Of a stretch of 64,000 nt of DNA, positions 58,588 through 64,000 are shown piece after piece. The notes under the pieces were generated by a model that saw nothing but the letters and a program-made list of their open reading frames with translations, made no database searches and was not told the origin of the DNA. How positions within the stretch are numbered: position 1 is the stretch's first letter; every line of letters starts with the position of its first letter. Source of the DNA: Agromyces hippuratus (GTDB lineage Bacteria; Actinomycetota; Actinomycetes; Actinomycetales; Microbacteriaceae); assembly GCF_013410355.1 (NCBI RefSeq), contig NZ_JACCFI010000001.1:558001-622000 (forward strand). Reading direction: 5' to 3'. Both the position numbers and the translations under genes were made by a program.

Positions 58588-59325
58588 GTGAAGGCCAGCC
58601 CCGCCGAACAAGAACAGCTGTTGCGGCTCCAGTCGCTCGACACCCGCCTCGCGCAGCTCGCGCACAAGCTCGGCTCGCTGCCGCAGGCCGGCCGGCTCGC
58701 CGAGTTCGCCGCCCGTGACCAGGCGGTGCGCGGCACCCGTGCCGAGGCACTCGGCACCCTCGAAGACGCGCGAGTCGAGCTCAAGCGCCTCGAGTCCGAT
58801 GTCGCCGTCGTCGAAGCGCGCATCGCGCGCGACAGCGAGCGCCTGCAGCACACCTCGTCGGTGAAGGACGTCTCGGCGCTCGAGGCCGAGCTGGTCTCGC
58901 TCCGGCGTCGGCTGAACGATCTCGAGGAGCAGGAGCTCGTCGTCATGGAGCGCGTCGAGGAGGCCGACGTGGCCCTCTCGAGCATCGACCTGCAGCGCGA
59001 CGCGATCGTCACCGAGGTCGCCGCCCTCGAGGCCGAGCGCGACGAGGCCGCGGGCGGACTCGGGGTCGAGCGCGAGCAGACCGAACGCGATCGTGCGGTC
59101 GTCGCCGAGGGCGTGGCCGAGCCGCTGCTCGCATTCTACGAGCAGCGCCGCGTGCGCGGCGGGGGAGTCGGCGCGGCCCTCCTGCGCGCCCGCACGTGCG
59201 GCGGCTGCGGCATCACGCTCACGGGTTCCGACCTCGAGTCGGTGCGCCGTGCGGTGCCCGACGAGGTCGTGCTGTGCCCCGAGTGCGACCGCATCCTGGT
59301 GCGCACCGACGAGTCGGGCCTCTGA
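58588..59325 (+). CDS. C4-type zinc-ribbon coiled-coil protein (DUF164)
   Basis: This 245-residue protein has an N-terminal long coiled coil (residues about 5 to 170, with heptads in LKRLESDVAVVEARIARDSE and ALEAELVSLRRRLNDLEEQE) and a C-terminal zinc ribbon with CGGC and CPEC. DUF164/YbgA-type proteins bind nucleic acid; in many actinobacteria this gene lies beside Nif3 and rnpB, as here. GTG 58588 is preceded by GAGGAG. It is 58 bases after the Nif3 gene. Function is not established. Confidence 0.87.
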   Translation: MKASPAEQEQLLRLQSLDTRLAQLAHKLGSLPQAGRLAEFAARDQAVRGTRAEALGTLEDARVELKRLESDVAVVEARIARDSERLQHTSSVKDVSALEAELVSLRRRLNDLEEQELVVMERVEEADVALSSIDLQRDAIVTEVAALEAERDEAAGGLGVEREQTERDRAVVAEGVAEPLLAFYEQRRVRGGGVGAALLRARTCGGCGITLTGSDLESVRRAVPDEVVLCPECDRILVRTDESGL

Positions 59326-59394
59326 GCCGCGCTCCGAGCTGACCGTCGGCGAGCGGGCCCGGATGCCGCGGCGATCCGGCCTCGCCCGCGACGG

Positions 59395-59400
59395 TAGACT
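59395..59400 (+). promoter_or_regulatory. -10 box TAGACT of rnpB
   Basis: TAGACT ends six bases before the RNase P RNA 5' end at 59407. As the RNA end is fixed by pairing with the 3' end, this calibrates the 6-base spacing used for the leaderless genes of the window. Confidence 0.65.
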
Positions 59401-59406
59401 CGAACC

Positions 59407-59790
<384 letters not shown>

Positions 59791-59839
59791 ACCTCAGGTA
59801 CAGTGAGCGACGCGGGTGTGCGAGCAGGCGCGAGTCGCC

Positions 59840-60592
59840 CTAGTACGCCGCGAGCGACGCCGCACCGAGGATGCCCGCATTGTTGCGGTGCACGGCCGGC
59901 ACGATCGGCGTCTTCAGATCGAGCAGGGGCAGGAACTGCTCGTGGTGCTTCGACACGCCGCCGCCGACGACGAAGAGGTCGGGCGAGAAGATGAACTCGA
60001 CGTGCGCGTAGAAGCGCTGCAGCCGGGTCGCCCACTCCTGCCAGTCGAGCGAATCCCGCGCCATCGCCGAGTACGCGGCGTTCTTCTCGGCTTCGCGCCC
60101 GTCGAGCTCGATGTGCCCGAGCTCCGTGTTCGGCACGAGCACGCCGTCGTAGAGGAACGCGGAGCCGATGCCGGTGCCGAGCGTCGTCAGGATGACGAGG
60201 CCGTCGGCGTCGACCGCGGCGCCGTAGCGGGACTCGGCGTAGCCGGCGGCATCCGCATCATTGATGAAGTGGATCTCGCGACCGAAGGCGTCTTCGAAGA
60301 GCTCCTCGGCGGGTAGGCCGATCCACTCCTTCGAGATGTTGGCCGCCGAGAGCGTGCGGCCGTGCTTGACGATCGCCGGGAAGCACACGCCGAGGGGCAG
60401 CGCGTCGCCGAACTCGTCGGAGAGGCCGGCGAGCAGTTCGCCGGTCGCGGTCAGGATGTCGGCGGGGCGGCCTCCTTCGGGCGTCGCGACCTTGCGCCGT
60501 CCGGAGACGAGCTGCCCGGAGCCGAGGTCGACGACCGCGCCCTTGATGCCCGTTCCGCCGATGTCGATCCCGATCGCGTGCTGTGTCGCCAT
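59840..60592 (-). CDS. ppgK: polyphosphate glucokinase
   Basis: This 250-residue ROK-family kinase phosphorylates glucose with polyphosphate (or ATP), supplying glucose 6-phosphate. The ATP/phosphate block IGIDIGGTGIKGAVVD is at the N-terminus, NDADAAGYAE carries the catalytic Asp, TTLGTGIGSAF binds phosphate, and ELGHIELDGREAE is the polyphosphate glucokinase signature. The start ATG 60592 is seven bases after the minus-strand box TAGTGT (60600-60605); a GTG three codons upstream is inside the spacer. The stop is 49 bases past the rnpB 3' end. Confidence 0.94.
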   Translation of the reverse strand: MATQHAIGIDIGGTGIKGAVVDLGSGQLVSGRRKVATPEGGRPADILTATGELLAGLSDEFGDALPLGVCFPAIVKHGRTLSAANISKEWIGLPAEELFEDAFGREIHFINDADAAGYAESRYGAAVDADGLVILTTLGTGIGSAFLYDGVLVPNTELGHIELDGREAEKNAAYSAMARDSLDWQEWATRLQRFYAHVEFIFSPDLFVVGGGVSKHHEQFLPLLDLKTPIVPAVHRNNAGILGAASLAAY

Positions 60593-60628
60593 GTCGGCCA
60601 CACTATCGCGGGGCCGTTCGGGTGCTGT

Positions 60629-61492
60629 TCAGGGAAGGGTCAGGATGTCGGCGCCTCGCTCGGTGACCACCAGGGTGTGCTCGAACTGGGCGGTGAGCGA
60701 ACGATCACGTGTCACGACGGTCCAGTCGTCCGCCCAGACATCCCATTCGATGCCGCCGAGCGTGAGCATCGGCTCGATCGTGAAGATCATGCCCGGCTCC
60801 ATGACGGTGTCGAACGCAGGGGCGTCGTAGTGGGGGATGATCAGCCCCGAGTGGAACGCGCGACCGACCCCGTGGCCCGTGTAGTCGCGCACGACGCCGT
60901 AGCCGAACCGCTTCGCGTACGCCTCGATCGCCCGGCCGATCACGTTGACCTGGCGGCCGGGTGCGACGGCGCGGATGCCGCGGTGCAGCGCCTCACGGGT
61001 GCGCTCCACGAGCTGGGAGGCCGCTTCGCTCGCCGCTCCGACCAGGTAGGTGTGGTTGAGGTCTCCGTGATAGCCGTCGAGATAGGCGGTGACGTCGATG
61101 TTCACGAGGTCGCCGTCGGCGAGCACGGTGTCGTCGGGGATGCCGTGGCAGATGACCTCGTTGACCGAGGTGCACGACGACTTCGGGAAGCCCCGGTAGC
61201 CGAGCGTCGACGGGTACGCGCCGTGCGCGACGACATACTCGTGTGCGATGCGGTCGAGTTCGTCGGTCGTGACGCCGGGACGGATCGCGGCGGACGCCGC
61301 CTCGATCGCACCCGCAGCGACACGCCCGGCCGCACGGACGAGCTCGACCTCTTCGGGCGTGTACCGATCGCCGCCGGAGTACGGCGCCGGCGCGCGCCTG
61401 CCGACGTACTCGGGTCGCGGGATCGATTCGGGCACCGCGCGAAGCGGCGACAGGCGGCCGGGGATCAGGTGGCCTGAGACGTCCTTGGGCAT
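60629..61492 (-). CDS. map: methionine aminopeptidase, type I
   Basis: This 287-residue metallopeptidase removes the N-terminal methionine. The metal ligands are in LVNIDVTAYLDGYHGDLNHT (two Asp), TGHGVGRAFHSG (His), FTIEPML (Glu) and FEHTLVV (Glu). The N-terminal about 45 residues, with GRLSPLRAVPESIPRPEYVG, form the Pro-rich extension of the mycobacterial MapB group that contacts the ribosome. ATG 61492 lies six bases after the minus-strand box TAGGCT (61499-61504). It is divergent from the SPOR mini-gene with only 11 bases between start codons. Confidence 0.96.
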   Translation of the reverse strand: MPKDVSGHLIPGRLSPLRAVPESIPRPEYVGRRAPAPYSGGDRYTPEEVELVRAAGRVAAGAIEAASAAIRPGVTTDELDRIAHEYVVAHGAYPSTLGYRGFPKSSCTSVNEVICHGIPDDTVLADGDLVNIDVTAYLDGYHGDLNHTYLVGAASEAASQLVERTREALHRGIRAVAPGRQVNVIGRAIEAYAKRFGYGVVRDYTGHGVGRAFHSGLIIPHYDAPAFDTVMEPGMIFTIEPMLTLGGIEWDVWADDWTVVTRDRSLTAQFEHTLVVTERGADILTLP

Positions 61493-61504
61493 AGGATCAG
61501 CCTA
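61492..61504. promoter_or_regulatory. interlocked divergent leaderless promoters map / SPOR
   Basis: The plus-strand box TAGGAT (61492-61497) ends six bases before ATG 61504; the minus-strand box TAGGCT (61499-61504) ends six bases before ATG 61492. Each -10 box shares one base with the other gene's start codon, so the two promoters cannot both be open at once. Confidence 0.6.
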
Positions 61505-61689
61505 TGGCCGAGGATGTCGAGCACATGTTCTGGTACAACCTGAACACCGGTGAGGTGGAGCAGGGATTCGTGTCGCCGTCGGTCGATCGGGTGGGGCCCT
61601 TCGAGACCCGCGCCGAGGCCGAACGGGCCCTCGAGATCCTGCGCGCGAACAGCGCGAAATGGGCTGAAGAAGAGGCCGCCGAGGACTGA
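61504..61689 (+). CDS. SPOR-domain mini-protein
   Basis: This 61-residue protein has the pattern FWYNLNTGEVEQGFVSPSVD then VGPFETRAEAERALEILRAN of the small SPOR-like proteins of actinobacteria; the last residues are acidic (EEEAAED). SPOR domains bind denuded peptidoglycan in larger proteins, but this mini-form has no signal peptide and acts in the cytoplasm, so that role is doubtful. The start ATG 61504 is leaderless from TAGGAT. It is divergent from map. Confidence 0.82.
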   Translation: MAEDVEHMFWYNLNTGEVEQGFVSPSVDRVGPFETRAEAERALEILRANSAKWAEEEAAED

Positions 61690-61737
61690 GCTCCTGCTGG
61701 TCGAGCCGTCGAGACCGAGGCTCGGCCGGCGGCGCGG
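61690..61737. repeat. degenerate REP-like repeat (copy 2)
   Basis: CTGCTGGTCGAGCC-GTCGAGACC at 61693-61715 matches the arm of the repeat at 11551 with one missing base and substitutions, and the right arm is decayed. It can fold into a short hairpin (CGAGCC with GGCTCG). Like copy 1 it lies between convergent 3' ends (SPOR and panB), so it is a possible terminator. Confidence 0.5.
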
Positions 61738-62622
61738 CTACTCGTACGAGTGCTCGGAGTTCGGGTACACGCCGGCTTCGACGTCGGTGCGCCATTCCTT
61801 CGCGGCTGTACTCAGGATGCCCGACAGGTCGGCGTACTGCTTCACGAACTTCGGCACGCGACCGATCGTGAGGCCCGCCCAGTCGGTCCAGACGAGCAGT
61901 TGGCCGTCGGTGTGGGGGCCCGCGCCGACGCTGATGGTCGGGATGTCGAGGAGTTCGGTGACCTGCCGCGCGGCATCCGCCGGCACCATCTCGAGCACGA
62001 CGGCGAACGCGCCCGCCTCCTGCACGGCCTTGGCGTCGGCCAGCAGCCGCTTGACGCCCTCGCCGCGTCCCTGGATGACGTGGCCGCCGAGGCCGTGCTC
62101 GCTCTGCGGCGTGTAGCCGATGTGCGCCATGACCGGGATGCCGGCACCCACGATGCGGCGGATCTGCTTGTGGCTGCGCTCACCGCCCTCGAGCTTCACG
62201 GCGTGCGCGCCGGTCTCCTTCATGAACCGCACCGCGGTGTGCAGCGCGTCTTCGGGCCCGTTCTCGTACGAGCCGAACGGCATGTCGGCCACGACGAAGG
62301 CGCGCTTGACCGCGCCGGCGACCGCGCGCGTGAGGGGGATCAGCTCGTCGACGGTGACGGGCAGCGTGGTCTCGTAGCCGAAGACGTTGTTGCCGGCCGA
62401 GTCGCCGACGAGCAGGAAGTCGATGCCGGCCTCGTCGAAGATGCGAGCGGTGAGCTGGTCGTAGCTCGTGAGCCCCGTGATCTTGATGCCGTCGCGCTTC
62501 GCATTCTGGAAGTGCCGGGTGCGCACGCGCTTCGGCCCTCCGGTCGCGGCGGCACCGCCGTAGGGGTTCTGCTCGGTGCCGGCCGACGTGTCGGATGCTG
62601 CGTTCTGGGGCTCGCCTGACAT
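61738..62622 (-). CDS. panB: 3-methyl-2-oxobutanoate hydroxymethyltransferase
   Basis: This 294-residue TIM-barrel enzyme makes ketopantoate from 2-oxoisovalerate and methylene-tetrahydrofolate, the first committed step of pantothenate synthesis. Family blocks are LLVGDSAGNNVFGYETTLPV (metal-binding Asp), VVADMPFGSYE (Asp), VKLEGGE (Glu) and AHIGYTPQ. The N-terminal about 30 residues are a Gly/Ala/Thr-rich tail. ATG 62622 is six bases after the minus-strand box CAGACT (62629-62634). It is divergent from glnA2. Confidence 0.95.
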   Translation of the reverse strand: MSGEPQNAASDTSAGTEQNPYGGAAATGGPKRVRTRHFQNAKRDGIKITGLTSYDQLTARIFDEAGIDFLLVGDSAGNNVFGYETTLPVTVDELIPLTRAVAGAVKRAFVVADMPFGSYENGPEDALHTAVRFMKETGAHAVKLEGGERSHKQIRRIVGAGIPVMAHIGYTPQSEHGLGGHVIQGRGEGVKRLLADAKAVQEAGAFAVVLEMVPADAARQVTELLDIPTISVGAGPHTDGQLLVWTDWAGLTIGRVPKFVKQYADLSGILSTAAKEWRTDVEAGVYPNSEHSYE

Positions 62623-62628
62623 GGGGCA

Positions 62629-62634
62629 AGTCTG
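62629..62634 (-). promoter_or_regulatory. -10 box CAGACT of panB
   Basis: CAGACT on the minus strand ends six bases before ATG 62622. fabD has the same box and spacing. Confidence 0.5.
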
Positions 62635-62692
62635 GCACACGCGACATCCGGTGCCGCCCTCGCGGAGCGCGCAAGGCAGCACCGCGAGCCAG

Positions 62693-62698
62693 TACGCT
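62693..62698 (+). promoter_or_regulatory. -10 box TACGCT of glnA2
   Basis: AGTACGCTGAG lies 23 bases before ATG 62722; the short leader carries the GAGAGAGGG ribosome binding site. Confidence 0.4.
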
Positions 62699-62721
62699 GA
62701 GAGGTGCGAGAGAGGGTGTGG

Positions 62722-64000
62722 ATGGATAAGCAGCGCGACTTCGTTCTTCGCACGATCGAGGAGCGAGGGGTCAAGTTCGTCAGGCTCTGGTTCACCGACG
62801 TGGTCGGAACCCTGAAGTCGGTGGCGATCGCACCCGCCGAGGTCGAGGGTGCGTTCACCGAGGGCATCGGCTTCGACGGCTCGGCGATCGAGGGCCTCAG
62901 CCGCACGTTCGAGTCCGACCTGCTCGCGTACCCCGATCCGACGACGTTCCAGACGTTGCCGTGGCGCGGAGACATCGACCCCACCGCGCGCATGTTCTGC
63001 GACATCACGACGCCCGACGGCGAGCCCGCCGTCTCCGATCCGCGCAACGTGCTGAAGCGCACCCTCGCGCGTGCGGCCGATCGCGGCTTCACCTTCTACA
63101 CGCACCCCGAGATCGAGTTCTACCTGCTCAAGTCGTCGAAGTACGGCGCCTCGGGCCCCGAGCCCGTCGACTCCGCCGGCTACTTCGACAACGTTCCGGG
63201 CGGCACCGCCCACGACTTCCGTCGTCGTTCGGTGCGCATGCTCGAAGACCTCGGCATCTCGGTCGAGTTCAGCCACCACGAGGCGGGTCCCGGCCAGAAC
63301 GAGATCGACCTGCGGTACGCCGACGCGCTGACCACCGCCGACAACATCATGACGTTCCGCACCGTGATCAAAGAGGTCGCGATCGAGCAGGGCGTCTACG
63401 CGACGTTCATGCCGAAGCCGTTCTCCGGTCAACCCGGCAGCGGCATGCACACCCATATGTCGCTCTTCGAGGGCGATGCCAACGCCTTCTACGAGGCCGG
63501 TGCGCAGTACCAGCTCTCCAAGGTCGGCCGGCAGTTCATCGCCGGGCTGCTGACCCACGCTCCCGAGATCACGGCCGTCACCAACCAGTTCGTGAACTCG
63601 TACAAGCGCCTGTGGGGCGGCGTCGGGCCCGACAAGCTCGCCGAGGCGCCCAGCTTCGTCTGCTGGGGGCACAACAATCGTTCGGCGCTCGTGCGGGTGC
63701 CGTTGTACAAGCCCGGCAAGGGGCAGAGCGCCCGCGTCGAGTACCGTGCGATCGACTCCGCGGCGAACCCCTATCTCGCGTTCTCGCTGCTCCTCGCTGC
63801 GGGCATGAAGGGCATCGAAGAGGGCTACGAGCTCCCGCCCGAGGCCGAAGACGACGTGTGGGCGCTGACCGATCGTGAGCGACGGGCGCTCGGCTACGAC
63901 CCACTGCCCGCGAGCCTCGACCACGCGGTCCAGCTCATGGAGGAGTCGGAGCTCGTCGCCGAGACGCTCGGCGAGCAGGTCTTCAACTACGTGCTGGCGA
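62722..64000 (+). CDS. glnA2: glutamine synthetase, GlnA2 type (3' end cut by window)
   Basis: This glutamine synthetase makes glutamine, or in the GlnA2 class perhaps gamma-glutamyl amides, from glutamate and ammonia. The 426 codons seen include the N-terminal beta-grasp (VKFVRLWFTDVVGTLKSVAI, GFDGSAIEGL), the active-site block KPFSGQPGSGMHTHMSLF, and the ATP-binding stretch ARVEYRAIDSAANPYLAFSL. The sequence follows mycobacterial GlnA2 rather than GlnA1 from its first residues on. Only about the last 20 residues are missing. It is divergent from panB. Confidence 0.93.
   Translation, partial: MDKQRDFVLRTIEERGVKFVRLWFTDVVGTLKSVAIAPAEVEGAFTEGIGFDGSAIEGLSRTFESDLLAYPDPTTFQTLPWRGDIDPTARMFCDITTPDGEPAVSDPRNVLKRTLARAADRGFTFYTHPEIEFYLLKSSKYGASGPEPVDSAGYFDNVPGGTAHDFRRRSVRMLEDLGISVEFSHHEAGPGQNEIDLRYADALTTADNIMTFRTVIKEVAIEQGVYATFMPKPFSGQPGSGMHTHMSLFEGDANAFYEAGAQYQLSKVGRQFIAGLLTHAPEITAVTNQFVNSYKRLWGGVGPDKLAEAPSFVCWGHNNRSALVRVPLYKPGKGQSARVEYRAIDSAANPYLAFSLLLAAGMKGIEEGYELPPEAEDDVWALTDRERRALGYDPLPASLDHAVQLMEESELVAETLGEQVFNYVLA

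Noticed and set aside
62623..63924. N-terminal extension of panB through glnA2
   Set aside because: The frame continues upstream of ATG 62622, but that part is antisense to glnA2 and the promoter lies at 62629-62634.

Overview
The window is high-GC, densely coded chromosomal DNA of an actinobacterium, most likely a member of the Microbacteriaceae such as Agromyces. Support for this comes from the conserved run fasR-fabD-fabH-acpP-fabF with a DUF3145 gene beside it, polyphosphate glucokinase, GlnA2 next to panB, a type I methionine aminopeptidase with a mycobacterial-type N-terminal extension, many leaderless genes with a TANNNT -10 box, and a class A RNase P RNA. There is no rRNA operon, CRISPR array, intact transposon or prophage.

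Layout. 1-10 kb: end of a TRIC-type channel gene, a Rossmann-fold epimerase, recO-uppS, a two-gene operon (SWIM zinc-finger protein plus a 1091-residue protein), a UbiB/AarF-type kinase and a PadR regulator. 10-17 kb: a small nucleotide kinase, a FrnE-type oxidoreductase, a YbaK-type deacylase, a lipoprotein, then dusB-dgt-dnaG. 17-25 kb: a peptide-type ABC transporter operon (binding protein, two permeases, a fused double ATPase, a third ATPase) ending in a D-2-hydroxyacid dehydrogenase, then tRNA-Asn. 25-29.8 kb: GNAT, azlCD, def, a DMT transporter, a GT4 glycosyltransferase and a tRNA with a CAU anticodon.

29.8-34.1 kb is the accessory part. Next to the CAU tRNA lie an orphan small gene, about 0.8 kb of decayed sequence with a transposase-like remnant, and then a tightly overlapping cassette: a 59-residue acidic peptide without aromatic residues or cysteine, a DUF1704 zincin-type metallopeptidase and a glutathione-synthetase-like ATP-grasp ligase. 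A conserved hypothetical gene follows. The cassette looks like a peptide-modifying system and is the best candidate here for something undescribed.

34-45 kb: dinB, a lipoprotein, an MmcQ/YjbR protein, a HIBYL-CoA-hydrolase-like protein, a DUF1254 protein, a flotillin/NfeD pair, a zinc-ribbon nuclease divergent from a stand-alone family A polymerase, a second PadR regulator and DUF3145. 45-54 kb: aceE leads into fasR and the type II fatty-acid synthase operon, so acetyl-CoA supply and chain synthesis are adjacent; AhpE and a membrane protein follow. 54-64 kb: tRNA-Val, a SufR-like regulator divergent from a ferredoxin-reductase-like enzyme, ribA, a Nif3 protein, a C4 zinc-ribbon coiled-coil protein, rnpB, ppgK, map divergent from a SPOR mini-protein, panB, and the start of glnA2.

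Regulation. In at least 15 genes a TANNNT-like hexamer ends exactly 6 or 7 bases before the start codon, indicating leaderless mRNAs. The rnpB promoter has the same geometry with no start codon involved, which calibrates the rule. I used it to choose several starts.
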